A stretch of DNA of 64,000 nucleotides, taken from Sphingomonas suaedae. GTDB taxonomy: Bacteria; Pseudomonadota; Alphaproteobacteria; Sphingomonadales; Sphingomonadaceae. Location of the stretch: NCBI RefSeq assembly GCF_007833215.1, contig NZ_CP042239.1, positions 2,726,001-2,790,000 on the forward strand, read 5' to 3'. This document shows, in pieces, positions 36,429 through 45,105 of this stretch; positions within the stretch are counted from its first letter, which is position 1; every line of letters starts with the position of its first letter. The notes under the pieces are model-generated. The model worked only from the letters and a program-made list of their open reading frames with translations, made no database searches and had not been told where the DNA came from. The position numbers were made by a program, and so were the translations under genes.

Positions 36429-37223
36429 TCACAGCCAGCCAAGCGCCTTGAGCGAGCGCGCCTTTTCACGCGACACCGGCGCTTCGATGCCATTGGTCAG
36501 CACCAGCCGGATATTGCGCCCGTCGCGCCGTATAGTCGCGACAGCCGCGCGCGCGACCCACCAGCTTCGGTGAACCTGCGCGCCGTCGATCCCCTCCAGC
36601 TCCCCGACCGCATCGCGCAGCCGCATCAGGATCAGGTCGCTGCCCCCCGCCATATGCGCGCGTACATAATGATCCTCCATTTCGAGCGCGATGAGTTCCT
36701 GCCCGAGATGGGCGGGCAGTCGCTCCAGAAAGCGTGGCGCGGGCGGCGGCGCGGGGGAGGGCGCAGGAGACGGCGGCGGTGAGTCGGTCTTCATGGACCC
36801 GATCGGCGCTCTGCCGCGCTGGGTCAGAAAGAGGATCAGCGTGACCGCCGCGCCGATCACCAGCACATAGCCATAGGAAACAAGCAGCTCGTCGATGGTC
36901 TGCGGCGTTGGGCACGGCCCGCCGCAACTGGTCAGCCGAACGACGAACGTCATCGGCACGGTCGCCACCAGTGTGGCCACAACCCACATTGCCGCCACGG
37001 GCAGGTCGAGCCACCGCGCCGCCCAATCCGCTACGCCGCCAATCGGGCGGTAGAACAGATACCCCGCCAGCGCGAGCGCCACCCAGTAAAGGAGGCGCGA
37101 CCCGAAACTTGCCTGAAACGTCCCGAATGGCCCGATCAGCGCGAGCACCACCCCGATGGCGACCAGTAGCGCAAGATCGATCAGCAGTTTTCGCACTCCC
37201 GGCATCCCGTTCTGTCCCTGCAC
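36429..37223 (-). CDS. Membrane-bound LytTR-domain transcriptional regulator
   Basis: A 264-residue protein. The first ~135 residues hold four hydrophobic segments (LLIDLALLVAIGVVLALIG, LLYWVALALAGYLFY, AAMWVVATLVATVPMTFVV, YVLVIGAAVTLILFL). A Pro-rich linker (SPAPSPAPPPAP) leads to a C-terminal LytTR DNA-binding domain (LIALEMEDHYVRAHM, VHRSWWVARAAVATI, GIEAPVSREKARSL). Such membrane-tethered LytTR proteins are common in sphingomonads and act without a separate response regulator. A CGGPC pair in the third loop could sense redox. It diverges from the DUF2306 gene. Confidence 0.9.
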   Translation of the reverse strand: MQGQNGMPGVRKLLIDLALLVAIGVVLALIGPFGTFQASFGSRLLYWVALALAGYLFYRPIGGVADWAARWLDLPVAAMWVVATLVATVPMTFVVRLTSCGGPCPTPQTIDELLVSYGYVLVIGAAVTLILFLTQRGRAPIGSMKTDSPPPSPAPSPAPPPAPRFLERLPAHLGQELIALEMEDHYVRAHMAGGSDLILMRLRDAVGELEGIDGAQVHRSWWVARAAVATIRRDGRNIRLVLTNGIEAPVSREKARSLKALGWL

Positions 37224-37371
37224 GCGACCGCCCCTGCATACCGCCCGTTCGCGTATCGTGAAGTGGCGAAATCGCGCCGTTGGCGAACCCGACAGCCGAT
37301 CGGCGCAATCCTGCTTGTTCGCGATCCGGCATCAGCGAAACGAGGCGTGAAACGACACAGGGACCGCCTAT

Positions 37372-37911
37372 ATGCCACACTCCACCGCCCCCATTTCACC
37401 CCGGCGTGCCACCTCAAATGGCCTGAACCTTCCCCCCGTTCTGCGGGTGATCGTCGGCGTTGCGGGGTTCGCGATGACCCTGGCCATGGTGGTGGCGCTC
37501 GCCCGGCTTGGCCTCGGCCTTGCCCCGACCCGGGCGACGGTGCGTGAAGTTGCGGTGCTGGTCCATATCGTCACCGTCCTGCCCGCTGTACCGCTGGGCA
37601 TGTATCTGATGCTCCGTCGCAAGGGGGACGCGCGGCACAAGATGCTCGGGAAGGTCTGGGTCGCGCTGATGGTCGTGACTGCCATCTCCGCGATCTTCAT
37701 CCGCCATATCAACGATGGCGGCTTCAGCTTCATCCATCTGTTCGTGCCGCTGACGCTGATCGGCGCCTGGCGGATTTTCCAGACGGCCCGGCGGGGGCAG
37801 ATCGCCAGGCATCGCAATCACCTGATCGGCATGTATCTGGGCGCACTGATGATCCCCGGCATTTTCGCTTTCACCGGCGAACGCCTGATGGCGATGTGGC
37901 TGTTCTGGTGA
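37372..37911 (+). CDS. DUF2306 membrane protein
   Basis: A 179-residue protein with four membrane segments (VIVGVAGFAMTLAMVVALA, LVHIVTVLPAVPLGMYLML, VWVALMVVTAISAIFIRHI, LIGMYLGALMIPGIFAF). His residues in or near helices (LVHIVTV, FIRHIND, RHRNHLIG) match the DUF2306 pattern and might bind haem, but this is unproven. The gene is 148 bases from the divergent LytTR regulator, which may control it, an arrangement often seen with small membrane-protein targets of LytTR systems. Confidence 0.8.
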   Translation: MPHSTAPISPRRATSNGLNLPPVLRVIVGVAGFAMTLAMVVALARLGLGLAPTRATVREVAVLVHIVTVLPAVPLGMYLMLRRKGDARHKMLGKVWVALMVVTAISAIFIRHINDGGFSFIHLFVPLTLIGAWRIFQTARRGQIARHRNHLIGMYLGALMIPGIFAFTGERLMAMWLFW

Positions 37912-37935
37912 GTAGGTCGATCCGCGCGCAGACGT

Positions 37936-38478
37936 TCAGTTCAGCGGCCCCGGCCGGGTCCGCTGATCGACATAGGTGCGCTGGACATTGAAGGCGCTGG
38001 GGCGGGTATCGCGAAACCGGTCGCGCCGCCGTTCGGCCTCGGCGCCGATCTTCTCCAGGCTTTCGACCAGATCTTCCAGGTTGCTGCGCCGCTCGCCCGG
38101 TGTCGCCTGTTCGCACTCGTCCATACAGGCGGCGACAAGATCGGGCACGCGGCGCCGAATGACATTGGCCCAGTCCACGGCGTCGGTGGCGAGTGGATTG
38201 GCGTCCGCGATGGCGAGCAGCCGGGCACAGCTGGTGCGCGCCGCCGCCACCCGGCTCACCGCCCAGTCGGCTTCTGTCGCCGTCAGGGTCCAGGCGGTTT
38301 CCAGCGGATCTTCGGGGTCGGCGGAGCGCGCGCGGCGCATTCGCACCCGGTCAATCCTCTCGCGCAGCTGTCGCACGCCGAAGACCAGCCCGAGCGCCGC
38401 CGCGCCCGCAGTAACCAGCGTGACCGCGATCACCGCCAGCGCGGCAAGGGCGACGAGGAAGATCAGGAATCGCAACAT
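37936..38478 (-). CDS. Membrane-anchored helical protein of unknown function
   Basis: A 180-residue protein with one N-terminal helix (FLIFLVALAALAVIAVTLVTAGAA as anchor region, residues ~4-27) and a largely helical, Arg/Glu-rich cytoplasmic or periplasmic domain. Two Cys residues near the middle (SCARLL, ACMDECEQ) and a stretch predicted to coil (SNLEDLVESLEKIGAEAERR) stand out. I recognise no family. It converges with DUF2306 and is 39 bases from the SDR gene end, on the same strand as that gene, so the two may share a transcript. Confidence 0.65.
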   Translation of the reverse strand: MLRFLIFLVALAALAVIAVTLVTAGAAALGLVFGVRQLRERIDRVRMRRARSADPEDPLETAWTLTATEADWAVSRVAAARTSCARLLAIADANPLATDAVDWANVIRRRVPDLVAACMDECEQATPGERRSNLEDLVESLEKIGAEAERRRDRFRDTRPSAFNVQRTYVDQRTRPGPLN

Positions 38479-38517
38479 CGCCCGACTATATGGGAAGCCG
38501 CGTCCGCTTCGCCAGCG

Positions 38518-39282
38518 CTACAACGTGTATCCACCGTCTGCGAGCAACGTCGCGCCGGTCATCAACGCGCTTTCATCCCCCAGCAGAAAGGCGATCTGCG
38601 CGGCGACCTCGTCCGCCCTGGCATAGCGGCCCAGCGGAGTCGCCATCGCCGCCAGTTCCGCAAAGGCGGCGTCGCGGCCGATTTCCACCGCCCGCGCCGC
38701 GAACATGGGCACGGCGTCCCATACCGGCGTCTCCACCCCGGCAGGCGCGATGGCGTTGACGCGGATGCGATCCGCCGCCCCTTCCTTCGCCGCCACCTTG
38801 GCGAGGTGGAGCAGCGCCGCCTTGGAACACCCATAGGCGGCAACGCCCGGCTCGGCCTTGATCCCTGCCGCCGACGCGGTCAGCACGATGCTGCCCCCGC
38901 GCGTTTCGGGCCCGGCTGCCATCGCCCGCATCGCCGCGCGCAGCGTCAGGAACGCGCCGTCCAGATTGACCGAGAGGATGCGCCGCCACTCGGCAAAGTC
39001 GTGATCGGCGATGGTCGCCGCCCCCGCCACCCCGGCATTGACCACCGCATGATCCAGCCCGGTCAGGTCGATCCGGTCCCACAGCGCCTCGTCGGAGACA
39101 TCCCCGACGACCCGGATCATATCGACATCGCACGCCACCGCCTCCAGCGCCGCGGCATCGCGATCGACCAGAATGAGGCGCGCCGCGCCTTCCTCCGCAA
39201 GCAGATGCGCGAGCGCCAGCCCGATGCCCGATGCAGCGCCGGTGACCAGTGCAGATCGTCCTTCAAACCGTCCAGTCATCAC
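38518..39282 (-). CDS. SDR family NAD(P)-dependent oxidoreductase
   Basis: A 254-residue classical short-chain dehydrogenase. The cofactor loop is TGAASGIGLALAHL, followed by the acidic end of strand 2 (LILVDRD), which favours NAD(H). NAGVAGA and the catalytic Ser-Tyr-Lys set (LTASAAG, YGCSKAAL) are complete. IAPAGVETPVWD follows as usual. The start codon at 39282 lies 55 bases from the divergent cytochrome b gene. The substrate cannot be inferred. Confidence 0.9.
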   Translation of the reverse strand: MMTGRFEGRSALVTGAASGIGLALAHLLAEEGAARLILVDRDAAALEAVACDVDMIRVVGDVSDEALWDRIDLTGLDHAVVNAGVAGAATIADHDFAEWRRILSVNLDGAFLTLRAAMRAMAAGPETRGGSIVLTASAAGIKAEPGVAAYGCSKAALLHLAKVAAKEGAADRIRVNAIAPAGVETPVWDAVPMFAARAVEIGRDAAFAELAAMATPLGRYARADEVAAQIAFLLGDESALMTGATLLADGGYTL

Positions 39283-39337
39283 GCTACTCTAGACGCGACG
39301 GGCCCCGACGCGAAGCGGGTTCGATCGGGAGCGAGCC

Positions 39338-39865
39338 ATGCGCGAAGCCATTGACCGTTATTCGGGCGTATCGATCCTGTTGCACTGGCTGATTGCCGCG
39401 CTGCTGATCGCCAATGTCGTCATCGCCTTCACGATGGAGGACATGCCGGGCCTGTTCGTCTGGCACAAGTCGATCGGCATATCGGTGCTGTTGCTCACGC
39501 TGGTGCGGATCGTCTGGCGTCTGACCCATCCCTGGCCCCCGCTGCCCGAGGGTATCGCGCCGTGGGAACGCGCGACCGCCCGGCTCACCCATGTCGGATT
39601 CTATATGCTGCTGATTATGGTGCCGCTGCTCGGCTGGGCAACGGTGTCCGCAGGGTCGCGCGGCACGGGAACACTGCTCGGCGGAATCCCGTGGTTCGAC
39701 CTGCCGGTCGGCACGTCACGCGATCTGCAGGGAGCCTTTGGCGAGGCGCACGAACTTGCCGCCTTCCTCACCCTCGCGCTCGTCGCGCTGCACGTCGCCG
39801 GAGCGCTCAAGCACCATTTTGTCGATCGCAACGGGCTGCTCCGTCGGATGCTGCCCGGGCGTTAG
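39338..39865 (+). CDS. Cytochrome b561 family protein
   Basis: A 175-residue membrane protein with four helices. Haem-ligating histidines fit the cytochrome b561 (CybB) pattern: SILLHWLIA in helix 1, FVWHKSIGI in helix 2, and FGEAHELAAF plus ALVALHVAGALKHHF in helix 4. It shuttles electrons between the quinone pool and periplasmic or cytoplasmic acceptors; the partner is unknown. The start MREAIDRYSGVSILLHW is typical. A short GC-rich hairpin (GGCACGGGTGCC) follows the stop and may terminate transcription. Confidence 0.93.
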   Translation: MREAIDRYSGVSILLHWLIAALLIANVVIAFTMEDMPGLFVWHKSIGISVLLLTLVRIVWRLTHPWPPLPEGIAPWERATARLTHVGFYMLLIMVPLLGWATVSAGSRGTGTLLGGIPWFDLPVGTSRDLQGAFGEAHELAAFLTLALVALHVAGALKHHFVDRNGLLRRMLPGR

Positions 39866-39928
39866 GTTCGTTTTCGGCAGGATGGCACGGGTGCCGCTTC
39901 AGCCCGTCAGTAAAGCTGGCCTGACGCA

Positions 39929-41359
39929 CTAAGCCGCGTTCTGGTCGATCCCCAGTTCGCCGAGCTTGCGGTAGAGGGTCGAGCGGCCGATGCCGAGGCG
40001 ACGGGCGACTTCGGTCATGCGGCCGCGATAATGGCCGATGGCGAGGCGGATGACGTCAGCCTCGATCTCGTCGAGCGCGCGCAAGTTTCCGTCGGGCTTG
40101 TAGAGCGTGATCCCCGCGCCCTGCGCCGCGCCGCCATTCGCCTGGCTCGCGCCGACGGGTCGTCCCCCGGCCAACTGCGCGATCTGCGGAAAATCGGCGC
40201 GGGTCAGCGCGTCGCCGTCGCACAGCACCGATGCGCGGAACAGCGCGTTCTGAAGCTGGCGAACATTGCCCGGCCAGTCATAGCTGGCGAGCAGCGCCAG
40301 CGCATCGTCGGTGATGCCGAGCGGGCGCAGCCCCGGTTGCTCGGCGATCCGCCCCAGCAGGTGCCGGGCGAGCGGTGCGATGTCGCCGCCACGGTCGCGC
40401 AGCGGCGGGATCGTCACCTGGACCACGTTGAGGCGGTAATACAGGTCCTCGCGAAACCGGCCTTCCTCGACCTCGGTCATCAGCGTCTTGTTGGTCGCGG
40501 CGATCACGCGGACATCGACCTGGCTGGCGTGGCGCGCGCCGATCGGCTGCACCTCGCCCGACTGGACCACGCGCAGCAGCTTCACTTGCGCGTCGAGTGG
40601 CATCTCGCCGATCTCGTCGAGCAGGATCGTGCCGCCATCGGCCTCCTGAAACCGGCCGATCTTGCGTTCGAACGCACCGGTGAACGCGCCCTTTTCGTGC
40701 CCGAACAGTTCGGATTCGACGAGGTTGGCCGGGATTGCACCGCAATTGACGCGAACGATCGGCTTGGTGTGACGCGGCGAGGCGGCGTGGATCGCCTCGG
40801 CCACCACTTCCTTGCCGACCCCGCTCTCGCCTTCGATCAGCACCGGCACGCGCGCACGCGCCGCCTTTGCCGCGATGGCGAGTGCGGCGCGGAACTGCGG
40901 CGCCGACCCGACGATCTCGTCGAACGCGAGATGCGCAGACATCTTCTCGGTCAGCGGGCGGAGTTCGCCGCCGACCTTTGCCCCCACCGCGCAATCGAGT
41001 GCGGCGAGCATCCGTTCGGCGGCCAATGGCTTGACCAGAAAATCGGTGGCGCCCGCGCGCATCGCACTGACTGCGGCGGCGACCGATCCGTTGGCGGTGA
41101 GCAGCAGGATCGGCAGCATCGGGCGATTGGCGCGCAGTTCGGCGATCAGCGAGGCGGCGTCGAAATCCGGCGCCCAGCTATCGAGAATGATCGCATCGAG
41201 CGCCATCCCGTCGGGCGTGCCCAGCGTCGCCAGCGCGGTTTCCGCGTCGCTGGCAAAGATGGTGCGCCAGCCGCGGCGCGCGGCAATGGCGGCGATCAAC
41301 CGGCGCTGGGCCGGTTCGTCGTCGATCAGCATCAGCTGGCGCTGGCCGTTGCGCGTCAT
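39929..41359 (-). CDS. NtrC-type sigma-54-dependent response regulator
   Basis: A 476-residue three-domain protein. Receiver: acidic pocket D13/D14, phosphoacceptor D60, T88 and K110. AAA+ domain: GESGVGKE at 177-184, GAFTGA sigma-54 contact loop at 224-229, and [16 protein letters not shown]. The C-terminal Fis-type helix-turn-helix ends [15 protein letters not shown]. All functional motifs are intact. No histidine kinase is adjacent, so it is an orphan here. It diverges from the cox IV/pnt operon; the 161-base gap carries repeated sequence that could be its operator. Confidence 0.95.
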   Translation of the reverse strand: MTRNGQRQLMLIDDEPAQRRLIAAIAARRGWRTIFASDAETALATLGTPDGMALDAIILDSWAPDFDAASLIAELRANRPMLPILLLTANGSVAAAVSAMRAGATDFLVKPLAAERMLAALDCAVGAKVGGELRPLTEKMSAHLAFDEIVGSAPQFRAALAIAAKAARARVPVLIEGESGVGKEVVAEAIHAASPRHTKPIVRVNCGAIPANLVESELFGHEKGAFTGAFERKIGRFQEADGGTILLDEIGEMPLDAQVKLLRVVQSGEVQPIGARHASQVDVRVIAATNKTLMTEVEEGRFREDLYYRLNVVQVTIPPLRDRGGDIAPLARHLLGRIAEQPGLRPLGITDDALALLASYDWPGNVRQLQNALFRASVLCDGDALTRADFPQIAQLAGGRPVGASQANGGAAQGAGITLYKPDGNLRALDEIEADVIRLAIGHYRGRMTEVARRLGIGRSTLYRKLGELGIDQNAA

Positions 41360-41424
41360 TCCATATCCCCCAACCTGTACCGGTTGTCCCTAATTCGGTC
41401 ACCCTGCATAGAGCGGTCGGGTAA

Positions 41425-41484
41425 AGACGGGCTTAAGCCTGTCTAAAGCGCGCAGGACTTGAGGGGCGGGGACAGCCTGTCTAA
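41425..41484. promoter_or_regulatory. Operator candidate: palindrome plus direct repeat
   Basis: AGACGGGCTTAAGCCTGTCT (41425-41444) is a 20-bp palindrome with one mismatched pair. The 11-mer AGCCTGTCTAA at its right half (41436-41446) recurs exactly at 41474-41484, 38 bases on. The pair lies between the NtrC-type regulator start and the cox IV gene. Binding of the regulator is inferred only from position. Confidence 0.5.
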
Positions 41485-41520
41485 GAGATAGTGCAAATCA
41501 AGGTTACGAGGGGAAGACGC

Positions 41521-41643
41521 ATGGCCCAGAGCGGCGACATGAAGGCGCATGACCAGACCTATGGCGGGTTCATGCGGATGCTGAAGATCGGCACGATCAT
41601 CACCGTATTGCTTGCTGCGTTCGTCGTCTGGCTGATCGCCTGA
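41521..41643 (+). CDS. aa3-type cytochrome c oxidase subunit IV (COX4_pro_2)
   Basis: A 40-residue protein: a polar N-terminus with KAHDQTYGGFMRMLK and one membrane helix (TIITVLLAAFVVWLIA). The HDxTYxGF motif is diagnostic for the small bacterial aa3 oxidase subunit IV. GAGGGGAAG lies eight bases before the ATG. The stop overlaps into GAGGTGAAG, which gives the ribosome site region and GTG start of pntAa two bases later, so it is the first gene of the transhydrogenase operon, a placement seen in sphingomonads. Confidence 0.9.
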   Translation: MAQSGDMKAHDQTYGGFMRMLKIGTIITVLLAAFVVWLIA

Positions 41644-41644
41644 G

Positions 41645-42766
41645 GTGAAGATCGCGGTCCTCAAGGAGACTGCCGCCGGTGAACGGCGCGTCTCCGCGAC
41701 GCCGGAAACGGTCAAGAAATTCGTCGCGCTCGGCGCCGCAGTCGCGGTCGAGAGCGGGGCGGGTGACACCGCTTCCCTGGACGACGCGGCGTTCGAGGGC
41801 GCAGGCGCGACCATCGGCTCGCGCGCCGATGTGCTGGCGGATGCGGATATCATCCTCGGGGTACAGGGTCCCGATCCGGCAAGCCTGACCGGCATCAAGT
41901 CCGGCGCCTGGCTGGCAGCGGGGCTCAACCCCTTTGGCGAGCGTGCGCGGGTCGACGCCTATGCCGCGCTCGGCGTTGAGGCGCTGGCGATGGAATTCAT
42001 GCCGCGCATCACCCGTGCGCAGTCGATGGATATCCTCTCCTCCCAGTCGAACCTGGCGGGGTATAAGGCGGTGCTCGACGCCGCGTCCGAATATGGCCGC
42101 GTCTTCCCGATGATGATGACTGCGGCTGGGACCGTCTCTGCCGCCAAGGTCTTTGTCATGGGCGTCGGCGTCGCGGGGCTTCAGGCCATCGCCACCGCCC
42201 GCCGCCTCGGCGCGCAGGTCTCCGCGACCGATGTGCGCAGCGCAACCAAGGAGCAGATCCAGTCACTCGGCGCCAAGCCGATCTTCGTCGAGAATGTCGC
42301 CGGGATCGAGGGTGAAGGTTCGGGCGGCTACGCGACCGAGATGAGCGACGAATATAAGGCCGCCCAGGCTGAGTTGGTCAGTTCGCATATCGCCAAGCAG
42401 GACATCGTCATCACCACCGCACTGATCCCCGGCCGCCCCGCGCCGCGCCTGATCAGCGACGCGCAGATCGCGTCGATGCGGCCCGGCAGCGTCATCGTCG
42501 ACCTCGCGGTCGAAAGCGGCGGCAATGTCGAGGGCGCGGTCGCGGGCGAGATCGTCGAGAAGCACGGCGTCAAGATCGTGGGCCACCGCAACGTGACCTC
42601 CCGGCTGTCGTCCGATGCGTCGGCGCTGTTCGCGCGCAACCTCTACAACTTCCTTTCGGCCTTCTGGGACAAGGAAGCGGGCAAGCCCGTGCTGGACGAG
42701 GAAATCGGCGACGCGATCCGCCTGACGCAGGGCGGCAAGGTGATGAACGCGAGGCTGTTGTCTTGA
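41645..42766 (+). CDS. pntAA: NAD(P) transhydrogenase subunit alpha 1 (NAD-binding dI domain)
   Basis: A 373-residue protein starting at a GTG. It forms the dI component of the proton-translocating transhydrogenase, which binds NAD(H) and passes hydride to NADP. Motifs include KIAVLKETAAGERRVSATPE, the FMPRITRAQSMDILSSQ stretch, the Rossmann VMGVGVAGLQAI and the mobile loop region GEGSGGYATEMSDEY. The membrane segments are encoded separately in pntAB and pntB, as in Rhodospirillum. The next gene, pntAB, is 554 bases away because a repeat and a DUF559 gene lie between. Confidence 0.95.
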   Translation: MKIAVLKETAAGERRVSATPETVKKFVALGAAVAVESGAGDTASLDDAAFEGAGATIGSRADVLADADIILGVQGPDPASLTGIKSGAWLAAGLNPFGERARVDAYAALGVEALAMEFMPRITRAQSMDILSSQSNLAGYKAVLDAASEYGRVFPMMMTAAGTVSAAKVFVMGVGVAGLQAIATARRLGAQVSATDVRSATKEQIQSLGAKPIFVENVAGIEGEGSGGYATEMSDEYKAAQAELVSSHIAKQDIVITTALIPGRPAPRLISDAQIASMRPGSVIVDLAVESGGNVEGAVAGEIVEKHGVKIVGHRNVTSRLSSDASALFARNLYNFLSAFWDKEAGKPVLDEEIGDAIRLTQGGKVMNARLLS

Positions 42767-42803
42767 TCCGGCGCGGCGATGCAGTGCGCGCCGCACGTTC
42801 CCC

Positions 42804-42945
42804 AATCCTCCCCTGCAAGGGGAGGTGGCAGCGCGCAGCGCTGACGGAGGGGTGTCGCCCGTCATTGGGTCATCGCACCTCTCAAGCCGGGACACCCCTC
42901 CACCACGCCTTCGGCGCGGTCCCCCTCCCCTTTCAGGGGAGGATT
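42804..42945. repeat. 142-bp palindromic element, family D, in the pnt operon
   Basis: Terminal inverted repeats AATCCTCCCCT (42804-42814) and AGGGGAGGATT (42935-42945) are exact complements. Inside are two small hairpins (CTCCCCTGCAAGGGGAG and CTCCCCTTTCAGGGGAG) and an internal inverted pair GGAGGGGTGTC (42846-42856) and GACACCCCTCC (42891-42901). The element begins 38 bases after the pntAA stop and ends three bases before the DUF559 start codon. Confidence 0.92.
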
Positions 42946-42948
42946 TGA

Positions 42949-43320
42949 ATGCTGCAAGGGGCGGTCGAAACCAATCGGCGCGCCAGGATCTTACGAAAGA
43001 CAATGTCGCTGCCCGAGGTACTTTTATGGGTGGCGCTCAAGAAGCGTCCGGACGGCTTGAAGTTCAGAAAGCAGCATCCGTCAGGACCCTATGTCGCCGA
43101 TTTCTACTGTCACGAAGCGCGTATGATCGTGGAGGTGGATGGGGCGGCGCATGATTGCGGTGATCGGCCGGAGCGCGATGAGCGACGCGACGCCTGGTTT
43201 GCCGAACGAGGGCTGGACGTGATGCGGATACCAGCCCGCGAGTTGCTGAACGATTGCGATGCGGTCGTTCGAGGGGTTGTTGCTCGTGCCGCCGAACGGC
43301 GCGCAACGGGGGAGGAATAA
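42949..43320 (+). CDS. DUF559 (VSR-like) endonuclease domain protein
   Basis: A 123-residue protein with the DUF559 restriction-endonuclease-like core: MSLPEVLLWVALKKRP, LKFRKQHPSGPYVADFYC, then ARMIVEVDGAAHD. The Asp in VADFYC and the Glu and Asp of VEVDG are the likely metal ligands. The family is often found as single genes beside intergenic repeats. The start region shares the 10-mer CTGCAAGGGG with the adjoining element. Its 3' end supplies the GGAGGAATAA ribosome site of pntAB, whose ATG follows its stop with no gap. Confidence 0.9.
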   Translation: MLQGAVETNRRARILRKTMSLPEVLLWVALKKRPDGLKFRKQHPSGPYVADFYCHEARMIVEVDGAAHDCGDRPERDERRDAWFAERGLDVMRIPARELLNDCDAVVRGVVARAAERRATGEE

Positions 43321-43599
43321 ATGGACTTCATCTCGATCCTGTCGATCTTCGTGCTGGCGTGTTTCGTCGGCTATTATGTCGTGTGGTCGGTGACTCCGGC
43401 GCTGCATACGCCGCTGATGGCGGTGACCAATGCGATTTCCAGCGTCATCATCGTCGGCGCGCTGATCGCGTCGGCCGCTGCCGGCAGCCCGACTGCGAAG
43501 TGGCTGGGGCTGGTCGCGGTGGCGCTCGCCAGCGTCAACATTTTCGGCGGGTTCGCCGTGACCGAGCGGATGCTCGCCATGTACAAGAAGAAGGGCTGA
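43321..43599 (+). CDS. pntAB: NAD(P) transhydrogenase subunit alpha 2 (membrane domain)
   Basis: A 92-residue membrane protein with three helices (SILSIFVLACFVGYYVVW, LMAVTNAISSVIIVGALIA and WLGLVAVALASVNIFGGFAV). It carries conserved TNAISSVIIVGAL and INIFGGF-type motifs of the transhydrogenase dII domain, which with PntB forms the proton channel. The ribosome site GGAGGAATAA immediately precedes the ATG and lies inside the end of the DUF559 gene. pntB starts four bases after the stop. Confidence 0.96.
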   Translation: MDFISILSIFVLACFVGYYVVWSVTPALHTPLMAVTNAISSVIIVGALIASAAAGSPTAKWLGLVAVALASVNIFGGFAVTERMLAMYKKKG

Positions 43600-43603
43600 G
43601 CCG

Positions 43604-45037
43604 ATGCACGAGGCCATTCCGCTCAACCCCTGGGTCGCGCTCGCCTATCTGATCGCGGGCGTGTGTTTCATCGTCGCGCTGCGCGGCCTGTCCTCGCCCG
43701 CGACCAGCCGTCGCGGCAACCGCTTTGGCATGGCGGGGATGCTGATCGCGGTGGTGACGACGCTGGTGACGCACGAGATCGCGTCACTGCCCGAGATTCT
43801 CGGCGCGATCGCGGTCGGCGGGATCGTCGGCTTCGTCATCGCGCGCAAGATCGCCATGACCGACATGCCGCAGCTGGTCGCGGGCTTTCACAGTCTGGTC
43901 GGTCTGGCGGCAGTGCTGGTCGGCGTCGCCGCGTTTCTCAACCCCTCGGCGTTCGGGATCATCTTTCCCGCAGGATCGCCGAACGCCGGCCTGATCCTGC
44001 CGGTCAGCCGGATCGAGCTCGGCCTTGGCGTCGCGATCGGCGCGATCACCTTTTCGGGTTCGGTCATCGCCTTCCTGAAGCTCAACGGGAACATGGGCGG
44101 CGCGCCGATCCTGCTTCCGGGACGGCATGTCATCAATCTCGGCACGCTCGCCGCGATCCTGGGCCTCATCGCTTTCTATACCGCGCAGGTCGATGCGCCG
44201 TCCTGGGTGTTCTGGGTGGTCCTCGCGCTCAGCTTCCTGATCGGCTTCCTGCTGATCATCCCGATCGGCGGCGCGGACATGCCGGTCGTGGTGTCGATGC
44301 TCAACAGCTATTCGGGCTGGGCGGCGGCGGCGATGGGCTTCACGCTCGGCAACACCGCGATGATCATCACCGGCGCTCTGGTCGGATCGTCGGGCGCGAT
44401 CCTGTCCTACATCATGTGCCGCGCGATGAACCGCAGCTTCATCAGCGTGATCGCGGGCGGTTTCGGCGGCGACAGCGGCGGTGGCGCGGCGGCGGCAAAG
44501 ACCGACCGGCCGTGGAAGCGCGGCAGCGCGGAAGACGCCGCCTTCCTGATGAGCCAGGCCGAACAGGTCATCATTGTCCCCGGATATGGCATGGCAGTCG
44601 CGCAGGCACAGCATGTGCTGCGCGAGATGGGCGACAAGCTCAAGGAACATGGCGTGCGCGTGAAATATGCGATTCACCCGGTCGCGGGGCGTATGCCGGG
44701 GCATATGAACGTGCTGCTGGCCGAAGCGCAGGTCCCCTATGACGAGGTGTTCGAGCTGGAGGACATCAACAGCGAGTTCAGCCAGACCGACATCGCCTTC
44801 ATCATCGGCGCGAACGACGTGGTGAACCCTGCGGCGAAGACCGACAGGAGCTCGCCCATTTACGGGATGCCGGTATTCGACGTGAACAAGGCCAAGACGG
44901 TGCTGTTCATCAAGCGCAGCATGGGCGGCGTCGGCTATGCGGGCGTCGACAACGACGTCTTCTATCAGGACAATACGATGATGCTGCTCGCCGACGCGAA
45001 GAAGATGGTCGAGGAAATCGTCAAGTCGCTCGATTGA
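43604..45037 (+). CDS. pntB: NAD(P) transhydrogenase subunit beta
   Basis: A 477-residue protein. About nine membrane helices (dII) are followed by the NADP(H)-binding dIII domain from about residue 320: IIVPGYGMAVAQAQH, HPVAGRMPGHMNVLLAEAQV, IIGANDVVNPAAKTDRSSPI and FIKRSMGGVGYAGVDN. Functional Gly/Asp of the channel region appear in IPIGGADMPVVVSMLNSYSG. It completes a three-gene transhydrogenase, which uses the proton gradient to make NADPH. The spacing of four bases to pntAB shows they are co-translated. Confidence 0.97.
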   Translation: MHEAIPLNPWVALAYLIAGVCFIVALRGLSSPATSRRGNRFGMAGMLIAVVTTLVTHEIASLPEILGAIAVGGIVGFVIARKIAMTDMPQLVAGFHSLVGLAAVLVGVAAFLNPSAFGIIFPAGSPNAGLILPVSRIELGLGVAIGAITFSGSVIAFLKLNGNMGGAPILLPGRHVINLGTLAAILGLIAFYTAQVDAPSWVFWVVLALSFLIGFLLIIPIGGADMPVVVSMLNSYSGWAAAAMGFTLGNTAMIITGALVGSSGAILSYIMCRAMNRSFISVIAGGFGGDSGGGAAAAKTDRPWKRGSAEDAAFLMSQAEQVIIVPGYGMAVAQAQHVLREMGDKLKEHGVRVKYAIHPVAGRMPGHMNVLLAEAQVPYDEVFELEDINSEFSQTDIAFIIGANDVVNPAAKTDRSSPIYGMPVFDVNKAKTVLFIKRSMGGVGYAGVDNDVFYQDNTMMLLADAKKMVEEIVKSLD

Positions 45038-45105
45038 TCGGTCGCGCGTAAGCGCTTGTAATCGGCGGGCCGACGCGACAGCATCGCCATTCCATCTTTG
45101 GGGGA

